Of a stretch of DNA of 36,777 nucleotides, positions 25,979 through 35,125 are shown piece after piece. The first letter of the stretch is position 1. Every line of letters begins with the position of its first letter. Below the pieces are notes generated by a model. That model saw only the letters and a program-made list of their open reading frames with translations, did no database searches and was not told the DNA's origin. This DNA is from Mucilaginibacter psychrotolerans (GTDB taxonomy: Bacteria; Bacteroidota; Bacteroidia; Sphingobacteriales; Sphingobacteriaceae), in assembly GCF_004519315.1 (NCBI RefSeq), contig NZ_SOZE01000048.1, forward strand, positions 1-36,777, written 5' to 3'. Both the position numbers and the translations under genes were made by a program.

Positions 25979-27793
25979 TTACCAGCCGGTATTTTGAACT
26001 AATTGTTTATCACTGTCAACATCTTTCTGTGGAATTGGATACAGGTAATGCCTTTTGTTAAACACGCGATTCTCAAACGTTACCAGGTTATAAAACTCGG
26101 GCAGGTTGGCGCTGATGTTTAATGCTTTAAAAGGGCCGTTATCGGTAACTTCGGCAATTTTCCAGCGGCGGGTGTCAAAAAAGCGGCTGTTCTCGAAGGC
26201 AAGTTCTACCCTGCGTTCTTTCCTGATAGCCTCGCGCATAGCGTCCTGGCCGGCAGGCGCGGGCAAATCGGCACTGCCGTATTCGGGCACACCGGCCCTG
26301 TTTCTGATGAGATTTACATATTTCAGTACGTCTGCATTACCCGGCTCCGCTTCATTTAACGCTTCGGCATAGTTCAGGTAGATCTCTGCAAGCCTCAGCA
26401 TTACCCATGACCGGCCACCTTGTCTCCAGTCGCCGGTTACTATGTTTTTGCGTACAATATAGCCGGTTGGCGAATAATCATTACCACCTGTTTGCTTTCC
26501 GGAGTTGGCGGTATTATATGTTTCGGTGATTACCTCGCCACTGTTGGAATTTAGCCATTTGCTGCCATTGTAGGTGATGCCTACATAAAAGCGTGGTTCG
26601 CGGTTTGCCCATTGATTATAAGTGCGCCTTGCCTTATCATCATACGGTGCCTGAAAATCGGAGAAACCTGTTTTTACATACCCTGAAGCAGGATCGTCTA
26701 TAGAACGACCGTTTGCCATAAAATAGGCATCCACCATAGTTTGGGTAGCACCCAAACCTCCGCTTCCCCTTACTTCGTCCGCATAACCAGAGTGGTATGG
26801 TGCCAGCTCGTATGCTCTGTTGGTAATACCGGCATCGATACGGGCATAAATTATCTCCTTGTTCCAGTCTACCAGCATTACATCGCGGGTTGACAGGTAA
26901 GGGCTATAGTTGCCGTTTGCATCATTAACCCGGTAAAGATCGAACTGTGAAGGCACAAACTGGTCTATAAACGCTTTGGCTGCGTCTGCCGCGTTTTTCC
27001 ATTTAGATGCGTCATACTGATCGCTAATGAGCTTTTTGCCATCGGCATTTTGCATCGAGCTGTAATCTGTATTACCGTTAAATAACGGGCTCGCAGCGTA
27101 AAGCAATACCTGCGACTTAATGGCCATCGCATACGCCCTGTTTACGCGGCCGTAGTTATTGGTGTTTGATGCTTTTAAAGGCAAATCTACCATAGCCGCA
27201 TCCAGTTCTGATGTTACATAAGCCACACATTCGTCAAACGAACTTCGGGGAAGTTGTACATCATCAAACGAAGCATCCGGGCTTATGGTTTTATCGCCGG
27301 TTATCACTACCGGGCCGTAAATACGCATCAGCCAAAAGTAGTACATGGCTCTTAAGGCCCTTGCTTCGGCCTTGTACTGCACTTTTAGCGAATTGGGCAG
27401 ATCTGATACCTTATCAACGTTATCCATAAAGATTCCTGCAGACCGGATACCACGGTAGTAAGTTGTCCAAAAACCGCTTACAAATCCGCTGGATGCATCG
27501 TACGTACCGTTGTTTATGTTTTGAGTGGCCACGAAACCCCAGTCGTATTCGGCCTCATCAGAACCGCCTGTCCACTCCCCGATGTTATTGTCCGATCCCG
27601 GGAAGCGCTGCGAAGCTTCATCGGGGATAACAGAGTATACGTTGGCGAGGAATTTTTCTGCCGAGTTTCGGTTCCTAAAAGTCTCATCCAGCGTAAGGCG
27701 ATCATCAGGCACCTGATCTAAGAAACCTTTTTTACACGAAAGGCTAAATGTTAATATGCAAGTTGCAAAGGCTGCTATTACAATTCGTTTCAT
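25979..27793 (-). CDS. SusD/RagB-family surface glycan-binding lipoprotein
   Basis: 604 residues with a lipoprotein signal ending in LSC (Cys20) followed by KKGFLDQVPDDRLT, the family's typical mature start. The SusD N-terminal TPR-like part (RALRAMYYFWLMRIYGPVVI, about 145-165) and the C-terminal RagB/SusD part (WVMLRLAEIYLNYAEALNEA, IRKERRVELAFENSRFFDTRRW, and HYLYPIPQKDVD) are both complete. It is anchored on the outer surface and forms the lid of the SusC transporter encoded 29 bp upstream, delivering oligosaccharide or glycopeptide into the channel. Confidence 0.95.
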   Translation of the reverse strand: MKRIVIAAFATCILTFSLSCKKGFLDQVPDDRLTLDETFRNRNSAEKFLANVYSVIPDEASQRFPGSDNNIGEWTGGSDEAEYDWGFVATQNINNGTYDASSGFVSGFWTTYYRGIRSAGIFMDNVDKVSDLPNSLKVQYKAEARALRAMYYFWLMRIYGPVVITGDKTISPDASFDDVQLPRSSFDECVAYVTSELDAAMVDLPLKASNTNNYGRVNRAYAMAIKSQVLLYAASPLFNGNTDYSSMQNADGKKLISDQYDASKWKNAADAAKAFIDQFVPSQFDLYRVNDANGNYSPYLSTRDVMLVDWNKEIIYARIDAGITNRAYELAPYHSGYADEVRGSGGLGATQTMVDAYFMANGRSIDDPASGYVKTGFSDFQAPYDDKARRTYNQWANREPRFYVGITYNGSKWLNSNSGEVITETYNTANSGKQTGGNDYSPTGYIVRKNIVTGDWRQGGRSWVMLRLAEIYLNYAEALNEAEPGNADVLKYVNLIRNRAGVPEYGSADLPAPAGQDAMREAIRKERRVELAFENSRFFDTRRWKIAEVTDNGPFKALNISANLPEFYNLVTFENRVFNKRHYLYPIPQKDVDSDKQLVQNTGW

Positions 27794-27822
27794 TTTATTT
27801 GCTTTAAATAAATGTTTGTCCG

Positions 27823-30800
27823 TTAATTAAACTGCGCGCTGATACCTAAGGAAATTGTTTTCACGTTAGGATAAGTAGTGCCGTTGCCGGTGTTTAGTTC
27901 CGGATCCCATAACTTAAAATCACTGATGGTGAAGAGGTTGTAACCCATTATATAAACGCGGGCGTTGCTCATGCCAATTTTATTGAACGTGGCTTTAGGA
28001 AAGGTATAGCCAAAATCAAGCGTTTTTAAGCGGATAAACTGTACATCTTTTACCCACCACGAGCTGTGCTGCGTGTTGTTGGTATTATCACCATCGCCAT
28101 AAGCTAAACGGGGATAAAACACATCCTGGCTCGGGTTATCTTCTGTCCACCTGTCGGTGATGTTGGCATAGGCGTTACTGATACCTCCATTGGTTGCAAA
28201 GGGTTGTATGGCATTGCCGGATATATAGCGCGAAGCGTGGCCCGTTCCCTGAAAAAATGCACCGAGGTTAAAGCCTTTGTACGCAACGTTAAAACCAACA
28301 CCATAGGTTAAGAAAGGCACATCGCCCTTGCTAATCTGTGTTCTGTCGTAAGCGTTAATGATGCCATCGTTGTTTAAATCGCGATATTTAATATCGCCCG
28401 GGCGGATACTCTCTTTCGATCCTGGCACAGCGCTGTTGTCGATCTCTTCCTGGCTGGTAAATAAACCTTCGGCTATGTAGCCAAAATCGGCCAGGATGTT
28501 ATGTCCGCGCCGGTCGTTCCACGAATATTTAGGAGACGGCTGGTCATTTTCAATAACAACATCTTTATTGTAGGTAACATTACCGCGCAAATTTACCACC
28601 GTTTGGCCTATGTTAAGGCGCTGTTCTATGGTGGCATCAAAACCTTTATTATCAACAATACCCAAGTTAGCATAAGGGGCGGATGATAAGCCCACATAAC
28701 CTGGTACGGCTGCTCTTTGCAGGAAAATACCGCTGCGGTGCTCTCTAAACAAATCGAACGTTAAAGAAAAGGTTTCGTGAAACGCCCTGATATCAAAACC
28801 CAAATCCTGCTTGTGCGACCTTGACCAGGTTACATCGACACCATAATCGGTAATGCTGATACCGCTGATGCCGTTGGTATTGTTTTGACCATAAGTATAA
28901 CCGGAAGCACCGTCTGACAATAGCGTTAAATAACCAAATCTACGGCCCAGGCCAATGTCTGCACTACCTACAATACCGTTGCTGTAGCGGATCTTGAAGA
29001 AGGAGATCGTGTTTTTGATAGGTGCAAAAAACTTCTCTTCTGATACCAGCCAGCCTAAACCAAATGCAGGGAAATAACCGTAACGTTTATCCGGAGCAAA
29101 GTTTTCAGATCCGTTGTAACCTACGTTAAACTCAGCAAAATACTTATCATTATAAGAGTAGGTTACCCTGCCCGCTAAGCTGCGCAGGCGATATGGGATA
29201 GAGGTTGTAAAATCGCCAGCGGGAAAACGCGATTCATCCTCCTGGTTAAATAATAAGAGCCCGCCTACACGGTGTTTGCTAAACGCTCGATCGTAGTTTA
29301 ACGACGACTCGGTGTAAACCTTGTTACGGCCGCCGCTGCCGGCACCGTAGTTAAGGTAATTACCCTGCCCGGTGTAAGTTCTTACCAGGTTTAGGGTGCC
29401 GTCGGCCTTGTACGGTGTGTTTTGATCCGGGTACCAGGTATCCTCACGTTTTTGGCGCGTGATGCTATTATTGTTAAAAGCATCAAAGGCGAAGAGGGTG
29501 TTAAAGGTTAAGCCCTTAATGATCGAGCCCAGATCCTGCGTTACACGAATGTTAGAATAAAGCTGATTTTCGAAGTTGGTACGATAACCTCTTCGGGTAA
29601 GATCGGCATATGGGTTACGCTGATCGCCATTTGGGTTAACACCCGGCACAAAACCACCCGGATATTCGAGCGGAAACACTACCGGTGATACGATCATGGC
29701 CTGCTGGAAAATATCTCCGGAAGATACCGATGGGTAATTGCCCTTACTTACATATCCCTGTACACCCAAAGCTACTTTGGTACTTTTGGTAACATCCAAA
29801 TCAACGTTACTGGTGAAATTGTAACGGCTGTAGTCTATGTTAGAGTTGTACGTAGATAGCTTGTCGGTCTTTAAAAGGCCACCTTCGTTATAGTAACTGG
29901 CCGATATATAGTAACGGGCATTAGGTGCGCCCCCATTGACGTTTACATTGGCACGCCTGTTACGGCTTGTATTTTTAAATACAGCATCCATCCAGTTAAT
30001 GTTAGGATATAGCAATGGATCAACATTATTCTGTGTGTTTTGGATGTATTGCTGCGAATACTTAGCAACTCCTCCCCTTGTGGTATTTGCCTCGTTAACG
30101 GCATTCATATAGGTGATACCGTCGGCCATTTCGGGCACACGGGTAAATGAAGTAAAACCTTCATAGTAATCGGCATCAATTTTTGGTTTACCCGCTTTGC
30201 CGCGCTTGGTTTGTACCAATATTACCCCGTTTGCTCCCCTAACGCCGTACACTGCTGTTGCAGATGCATCTTTTAAAATAGTGAACGACTGGATGTCCTG
30301 CGGATCGAGGTTGTTAATAGATCGGGTAACACCATCTACCAAAACTAAAGGGCCTGTAGCGTTATTGGTAAAAGTAGAGATACCGCGGATCCAGATATCG
30401 GCGCTATTGCCGCCGGGCTCACCAGAACGCTGCACACCCACAATACCCGATAATCTGCCCGCCAGTAAAGTGGAAATGTTTGCCACGGGTTGCTTTAATT
30501 CACCAACATCTACTGTTGACTGTGCGCCTACCAAACTCACTTTACGCTGCGTACCGTAAGCAACCACCGCAACTTCTTTCAGCTCGTTTTGCGGATTAGG
30601 CACCATTTTTATGTCTATTACTTTTGCATCAGCTACCACCACTTCCTGGCTTTGATAACCAATAAATGCAAACACCAGCGTTTCGGTATCATCATTTACT
30701 TGTATCTGGTACTTACCTGCTGCATCGGTGATACCACCACGGGTAGTATTTTTCACCCTGATGGTAACTCCGGGTAAAGCCTCGCCCTTTTCATCAACAA

Positions 30801-31221
30801 CTTTACCGGTAACAATACGTTGAACCGGCTTTGGTTTGGCAATGGGTACCTTTTCTTCGTACCTGATGAGAATCTCATCATCGAGCACAATAAATGTATA
30901 AGAAGTATTACTAAGGGCCTTGTTTAATACCCTACCAAGCTCCTGGTTAACAACCTTTACAGATATGCGCGTTTTGCTGTTGGTTACCGCGCCGTTGTAC
31001 GTAAACTTTACGCCCGAGGCAGCCGAAATATTATCAAGCGCATCTACCAAGAGGCTGTTTTTTAAATTAACAGTGATGTGCTTTTTCAACAGATCCTGTG
31101 CATCTGCCGGGCGCGCCGCCATCAGGATAGTTGAACTGCTTAAAATGGCTAGTATGATGGTGCCTATCTTCATAAAAAGCATATACTTGCGTCCCTTATT
31201 GCGGGATACATTATTTTTCAT
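27823..31221 (-). CDS. SusC/RagA-family TonB-dependent outer-membrane transporter with STN domain
   Basis: 1132 residues. After a basic signal peptide (transmembrane core at about 14-36, ending ADA), an STN domain (about 45-115; HITVNLKNSLLVDALDNISA) is followed by a carboxypeptidase-regulatory-like domain (about 138-213; VTGKVVDEKGEALPGVTIRV). The plug has the SusC signature (ILKDASATAVYGVRGANGVI), and a 22-strand barrel runs to the terminal aromatic-type end (ISLGISAQFN). The STN domain lets it signal to a FecR anti-sigma factor, and such a gene lies 146 bp upstream. It should import the locus substrate with TonB energy. Confidence 0.96.
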   Translation of the reverse strand: MKNNVSRNKGRKYMLFMKIGTIILAILSSSTILMAARPADAQDLLKKHITVNLKNSLLVDALDNISAASGVKFTYNGAVTNSKTRISVKVVNQELGRVLNKALSNTSYTFIVLDDEILIRYEEKVPIAKPKPVQRIVTGKVVDEKGEALPGVTIRVKNTTRGGITDAAGKYQIQVNDDTETLVFAFIGYQSQEVVVADAKVIDIKMVPNPQNELKEVAVVAYGTQRKVSLVGAQSTVDVGELKQPVANISTLLAGRLSGIVGVQRSGEPGGNSADIWIRGISTFTNNATGPLVLVDGVTRSINNLDPQDIQSFTILKDASATAVYGVRGANGVILVQTKRGKAGKPKIDADYYEGFTSFTRVPEMADGITYMNAVNEANTTRGGVAKYSQQYIQNTQNNVDPLLYPNINWMDAVFKNTSRNRRANVNVNGGAPNARYYISASYYNEGGLLKTDKLSTYNSNIDYSRYNFTSNVDLDVTKSTKVALGVQGYVSKGNYPSVSSGDIFQQAMIVSPVVFPLEYPGGFVPGVNPNGDQRNPYADLTRRGYRTNFENQLYSNIRVTQDLGSIIKGLTFNTLFAFDAFNNNSITRQKREDTWYPDQNTPYKADGTLNLVRTYTGQGNYLNYGAGSGGRNKVYTESSLNYDRAFSKHRVGGLLLFNQEDESRFPAGDFTTSIPYRLRSLAGRVTYSYNDKYFAEFNVGYNGSENFAPDKRYGYFPAFGLGWLVSEEKFFAPIKNTISFFKIRYSNGIVGSADIGLGRRFGYLTLLSDGASGYTYGQNNTNGISGISITDYGVDVTWSRSHKQDLGFDIRAFHETFSLTFDLFREHRSGIFLQRAAVPGYVGLSSAPYANLGIVDNKGFDATIEQRLNIGQTVVNLRGNVTYNKDVVIENDQPSPKYSWNDRRGHNILADFGYIAEGLFTSQEEIDNSAVPGSKESIRPGDIKYRDLNNDGIINAYDRTQISKGDVPFLTYGVGFNVAYKGFNLGAFFQGTGHASRYISGNAIQPFATNGGISNAYANITDRWTEDNPSQDVFYPRLAYGDGDNTNNTQHSSWWVKDVQFIRLKTLDFGYTFPKATFNKIGMSNARVYIMGYNLFTISDFKLWDPELNTGNGTTYPNVKTISLGISAQFN

Positions 31222-31367
31222 ATATTCACTTCGATAAAACGTTAAAAAATAGCAGGTACCCTGGAATCCACTCCGTTGAGGTATAGCTGTTTACTATGAT
31301 GTTTTTTTGATACAGTTAGCGCCCCCTCGCACGGGGCGTTAATTGATTTTTGGATGAGCAGGTATCG

Positions 31368-32339
31368 TTACTTCAAATTACACCCTCCTCCTTTAATGAT
31401 CCACACGCTATCTTTTGTGGTAACAGATGCGTTAACTACAAACGCCATTTTTTTCAAGAATTTCACCGGGCTTTCACCGGGCTTTATACGACCGTAAAAC
31501 GTGCAATTCTGTACGTTACCCAAAACCTTAATATTCATACCATACAAGCGGCTAAGGTCTTCGGCTACATCTTTAGATGGGATATTCTTATACTCGTAGT
31601 AACCATTGTGTCGGCCAACAACCGCATCTATATCAGGAATAGGCATAACCCTGGCCTCTTTTGTGGTCTTATTGTAAACAACCTGGTTGTTGGGTAATAG
31701 CGATAACGCTGTTTTACTACCGGTAAATGATACCTTACCGGTTATTAATGCTACCGTAACATTATCACTTTCCTTTAAAGCGGTTATGTTAAAACTGGTA
31801 CCCAATACCCTTGTACTGGTGTTGCCTGTGCTAACCACAAAAGGGTGTTGTTTATCCTTGGCAATATCAAAAAACGCTTCTCCCGAAAAGCTGATATCGC
31901 GTGTTGGCCCCTTGAAGGATGCCGGGTACGTGAGCGTACTTTTTGCACTTAACCAAATAACCGACCCATCTGTTAAATGAAGCTTTTTTGTTTCACCTGC
32001 CTTTGTGCTGACGGTGATTATAGCGGGCGAAACATCCTTTTTTGCAAAGCGCCATAAGAAAATGCAGCATACCGCCCCAATTACGCAAGCTGCAACCGCT
32101 ATTTTATAAAAAAGGGTGCCCGTGCGGCCTTGCGCAAACGGCGTATCGCTTACTTGCTGCTTTACAGCCTTAAATATGCGCTCCTTTGCTTCAACCTCTT
32201 CCAACTTACTTAGGTAAGGCCACGAATGATCATCAATACCTTTTTGGCGATACCATAACAACAACTCTTCCCGCTCGGCTTGGGTAGCTGTGCCATGTAT
32301 ATATTTTTTTATTAAATAGGTCTGTCTTAATTCGTCCAT
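31368..32339 (-). CDS. FecR-family anti-sigma factor
   Basis: 323 residues from the ATG at 32339 (MDELRQTYLIKKYIHGTATQ), chosen over an upstream in-frame ATG at 32372 that adds an unlikely MLMVLLINCAE leader. A cytosolic sigma-binding region is followed by one transmembrane helix (about 82-105; IAVAACVIGAVCCIFLW). The FecR domain (SAKSTLTYPASFKGPTRDIS, FSGEAFFDIAKD, PFVVSTG) and a C-terminal DUF4974-like region (VAEDLSRLYGMNIKV) complete it. It should hold the ECF sigma factor at the membrane and release it when the SusC STN domain signals substrate binding. Confidence 0.93.
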   Translation of the reverse strand: MDELRQTYLIKKYIHGTATQAEREELLLWYRQKGIDDHSWPYLSKLEEVEAKERIFKAVKQQVSDTPFAQGRTGTLFYKIAVAACVIGAVCCIFLWRFAKKDVSPAIITVSTKAGETKKLHLTDGSVIWLSAKSTLTYPASFKGPTRDISFSGEAFFDIAKDKQHPFVVSTGNTSTRVLGTSFNITALKESDNVTVALITGKVSFTGSKTALSLLPNNQVVYNKTTKEARVMPIPDIDAVVGRHNGYYEYKNIPSKDVAEDLSRLYGMNIKVLGNVQNCTFYGRIKPGESPVKFLKKMAFVVNASVTTKDSVWIIKGGGCNLK

Positions 32340-32448
32340 TTCAGCGCAATTAATTAGAAGTACCATGAGCAAGGATGTACCCTTAGTACAACTACAATAT
32401 TTTTTAAAAATGTGTTATTTAATACTACCGCAGCGGTATGCAATAAAC

Positions 32449-33021
32449 TTATAGCTCTTTAAGAACTATAAGAAGCACCATCATTTCTTTGAGGTTTAAG
32501 CGGAGCATCTTAAGAGCTTTGGTAAGATGTGCTTCTACTGTTTTCTTGGCGATATTCATTTCATCGGCTATCTCTTGGGGAGAGAGGCCTTTTTGCCTGC
32601 TATACTGATAAACCAGGCGGCATTTTTCGGGCAGTTGTTCTACCAATCCGTTCACATATTCTTCCAGGAACTTTGCATGGAAAAGGTCTTCCGGAAGTTC
32701 TGCCAGCGGACTGCCAGGCATATGCTCCAGCAATTTCTCGCGCCGGTTTTTGGTGTAGATACTTTTGAAAACCGAAAATTTTATTGCTGTGGCCAGATAC
32801 GAACTTAAGGTATCAATCTTAACAACACCTCGGCGGTTCCAAAGGCTTACAAAAACTTCCTGAACTATTTCCTCTGCAGCAAACTTATCTTTGGTATAAC
32901 TATACCCCAATGCAACTAGCTTTTTCCAATACCGGTTATAAATTTCTGTAAAGGCAGCATCATTACCTGTTGTAAAAAGTTCAAGTAACTCGTTATCCGT
33001 CGGCTTTACATCAATTTTCAT
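32449..33021 (-). CDS. ECF RNA polymerase sigma-70 factor
   Basis: 190 residues with sigma region 2 (FTEIYNRYWKKLVALGYSYT, EEIVQEVFVSLWNRR) and region 4 (LPEKCRLVYQYSRQKGLSPQ, EIADEMNIAKKTVEAHLTKA) and no further domain. It matches the Bacteroidota ECF group encoded next to FecR/SusC operons. It probably drives the fucosidase locus downstream. A 109-bp gap to the FecR start suggests co-transcription. Confidence 0.94.
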   Translation of the reverse strand: MKIDVKPTDNELLELFTTGNDAAFTEIYNRYWKKLVALGYSYTKDKFAAEEIVQEVFVSLWNRRGVVKIDTLSSYLATAIKFSVFKSIYTKNRREKLLEHMPGSPLAELPEDLFHAKFLEEYVNGLVEQLPEKCRLVYQYSRQKGLSPQEIADEMNIAKKTVEAHLTKALKMLRLNLKEMMVLLIVLKEL

Positions 33022-33130
33022 CAGTCATGGCAATGTTTTCACTAAATTATTAATAATTCTTTAACAATAAGTTGCTTTTAATGCAGTAATGATTAAAAAA
33101 ATGGTTTAAAGCAAAATAAAACCGCTTTTC

Positions 33131-33162
33131 ACAAAAAAAGCCACTACATCTCTGTAGCGGCT
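33131..33162 (-). terminator. Rho-independent terminator of the DUF1735-type lipoprotein gene
   Basis: Arms AGCCACTACA (33139-33148) and TGTAGCGGCT (33153-33162) pair with a single G-T wobble around a four-base loop, followed on the minus strand by seven T. It ends the lipoprotein transcript about 20 bp after its stop and separates it from the sigma factor gene. Confidence 0.88.
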
Positions 33163-33180
33163 GGCTTTTGCTGATTAAAG

Positions 33181-34128
33181 TTAATTAAGCTTAATAATCT
33201 CGGTTATTCTTCTGTCTCCTGTGCCTCCAACGTATTTATAATTAAGGCTGAATGTACGTGTGGCGGGATCAAATGTACAGCTTCCGTTACTTTGAATACT
33301 TGGATTTGCAGATCCGGGCGCAGAGATCACCGTAACTGAGTTGTCGGGATTTACTATTAACCACATATAATAATTACTGCCGCCTAAGTCTGCCGCTTCG
33401 ACGCGTATAATGTTGCCATTTACAGTAGTCAACGTTTTTGCCCTGTCTGTCCACGACCTATTTATAGAAGGGTCCGGAAAAGCAATTGATCCACTGGCCT
33501 TAGCCTCGCCTTCGTACTCGCTTTTTATACTAACTAAATAATATACGGTGCTGTAATAGTTTATCTTTTCACCCTGCGCATCGGCAATTGCTACGGGCAG
33601 CATATATTTAACGCCAAGGGTTAACTTATCTGTAATAATGTTTACAGTATGGTCTGCAGTGGTTTGCCCTGCTGGTATCGTTACCTTTGTACTGGGAATG
33701 CTGTAAGCATCGGTCGGCAGCGGCTGGTAAATTTCGTATTTAAAGTCTGTTGCAGCAGGCACATCGGTATTTGCCTTTACAGCAGCCAGGCTATCTTTAG
33801 TATAAAGTGTTTTATGTGTAGCATTAAGGGCTGCGATAGCGCCATTATCTACGTTTAGCGTAACCGTTACGTCTTTACTAAGTGGCTTCGTTGCCGACAA
33901 AAGAACAGTGGTAACCAGCGGCTGGGGCGCAGAATTAATGCTTTTTTCTATGATAAATTTAAACCCGCCATTATCAAACATTGCAGGCCCTGCATGTGCA
34001 GCTACAGGCAGCTCAATTGATGTGGGCATATTTTTGTAATTGTAGTTATCATCTGTTTTAGAGCACGAAGCCAGAATTGAGATAACAGCTACAAGGATTA
34101 AATAAAATTTTGTAGATCTTCTTTTCAT
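33181..34128 (-). CDS. DUF1735-type (BT_3987-like) surface lipoprotein
   Basis: 315 residues with a lipoprotein signal ending in LASC (Cys22). The middle shows the DUF1735 beta-sandwich pattern (VTVTLNVDNGAIAALN, DAYSIPSTKVTIPAG, YMLPVAIADAQGEKIN). The C-terminal third (AFPDPSINRSWTDRAKTL, GSCTFDPATRTFSLNYKYVG) resembles DUF4361-type or other domains that follow DUF1735. Such proteins are usually encoded next to SusCD pairs and are thought to bind glycans at the surface. Its own promoter and terminator, upstream of the sigma gene, suggest it is an accessory of the fucosidase locus or left over from a larger one. Confidence 0.8.
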   Translation of the reverse strand: MKRRSTKFYLILVAVISILASCSKTDDNYNYKNMPTSIELPVAAHAGPAMFDNGGFKFIIEKSINSAPQPLVTTVLLSATKPLSKDVTVTLNVDNGAIAALNATHKTLYTKDSLAAVKANTDVPAATDFKYEIYQPLPTDAYSIPSTKVTIPAGQTTADHTVNIITDKLTLGVKYMLPVAIADAQGEKINYYSTVYYLVSIKSEYEGEAKASGSIAFPDPSINRSWTDRAKTLTTVNGNIIRVEAADLGGSNYYMWLIVNPDNSVTVISAPGSANPSIQSNGSCTFDPATRTFSLNYKYVGGTGDRRITEIIKLN

Positions 34129-34310
34129 TTGTTTTTGTTTTAGTGTGAATAAAAGTTTCGTGTTAGCGCTAAATTTTACCTATGGGTGTTGGCCTCGCCT
34201 CATTTTGGCAGCGGCATAACTCGCGCATATACTGGAGTACATTAAAATACAGCTTACCCTTAGTTGTAGCGATATTTTTATCAGATGCAGAAGATCCTAT
34301 CAAGCAGTTT

Positions 34311-34529
34311 TTAAATTGCGGAGGCTTTAAACGCGTCTTTTAAAACCAGCGCGTCAATATTATTGGTCATTTTAAACAGCAACTGCGGGGCAAGCTGTGA
34401 TTTGACAAATGCCATTTGCATTTCGTGTTTTTTTCCTTTAACAGCTCTTTCAATCTTATCTTGGACCCCAGTGGCAAAAACTTTAATACTCAGAGCAGTC
34501 ACACCGGATTTCCGGACAAGAAATTTCAA
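34311..34529 (-). pseudogene. LytS-like histidine kinase fragment lacking the phospho-acceptor histidine
   Basis: A 72-residue frame. Its core (HEMQMAFVKSQLAPQLLFKM then TNNIDAL) lines up with the LytS-family kinase motif, usually LxxLKSQINPHFLFNTLNNI. The phospho-acceptor His is Gln here and the conserved Asn before the helix end is Lys. Both the sensor region upstream and the ATPase domain downstream are missing, and the frame stops at a TAA in the next segment. This is a decayed gene fragment. The surrounding DNA (34129-34310 and 34530-34740) has only short broken frames. Confidence 0.6.
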
Positions 34530-34755
34530 CAGTTGGAAGCAGTTGTTCCAACTGTTTTTCCGTCAATTGACCTCCCAAAAATCGCTCCGTGATATCTGCT
34601 TTTACCTTATAGTGCCACAAGAACAAACTGTACCACCTTGGAATTAGGGATTACGTGGTCCATTCCACACTATCACGTGCAAACGAAAACCGAAATATTA
34701 CCGGACATCCTGTTGGTATCGGTGTTTAAGATAATGTTGATTAAACTGCAAGCGC

Positions 34756-35023
34756 ATCCGAGCCATTGACCAGGGTAATATTCCTGGTGTTTTCATTATA
34801 TCTTATGTACGTTGCCTTAATGGTATAAGTGCCGGCTTTAAGGATAATTTTATGCTAGCCCAGAGTGTTGGTAGCCGTACCTGCATTTGGCAATTCTGCC
34901 ACGTGCACCGTTGCGCCGATTAGCACACCTGTGGTAACCCTAGCCGTACCTGTTGTGGTTAGGCCATAGCTTCGCAGAGAAATGGTGGAAAGGGCAAAAC
35001 AAAACAAGTTATTTTTTTTTCAT
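34756..35023 (-). pseudogene. N-terminal remnant of a carboxypeptidase-regulatory/TonB-receptor-type protein
   Basis: On the minus strand an ATG at 35021-35023 is followed by nine A. One A fewer opens a signal-peptide-like frame (KKNNLFCFALSTISLRSYGL), and the frame continues with VLIGATVHVAELPNAGTATN. A TAG near 34858 is followed in the same frame by KIILKAGTYTIKATYIRYNE then NTRNITLVNGSDALAV and a stop at 34756-34758 (approximate). This is the GATV...AGTYTI pattern of the CarboxypepD_reg-like beta-sandwich at the front of SusC-like receptors. The plug and barrel are missing. A frameshift in the A9 run and a nonsense codon make it a relic. Confidence 0.55.
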
Positions 35024-35050
35024 AATTTATAGTTTAGATTATTAAGTTTA

Positions 35051-35092
35051 GTAAAAAAAACGCCCCGGCTAATGGTTAAACCTAGGCGTTTT
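35051..35092 (-). terminator. Possible Rho-independent terminator
   Basis: AAAACGCC (35057-35064) pairs with GGCGTTTT (35085-35092) around a 20-base partly structured loop, and eight T follow on the minus strand. It lies just after the relic gene ending at 35126. Confidence 0.45.
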
Positions 35093-35106
35093 AGACCTAA
35101 TCAATA

Positions 35107-35118
35107 GGGGGGGGGGGG
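35107..35118. repeat. Run of 12 G
   Basis: Twelve consecutive G on the plus strand, between the AbiEii-like relic's stop and the possible terminator. Such tracts are prone to slippage and to assembly error. It lies outside any intact gene. Confidence 0.9.
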
Positions 35119-35125
35119 TAGTATA

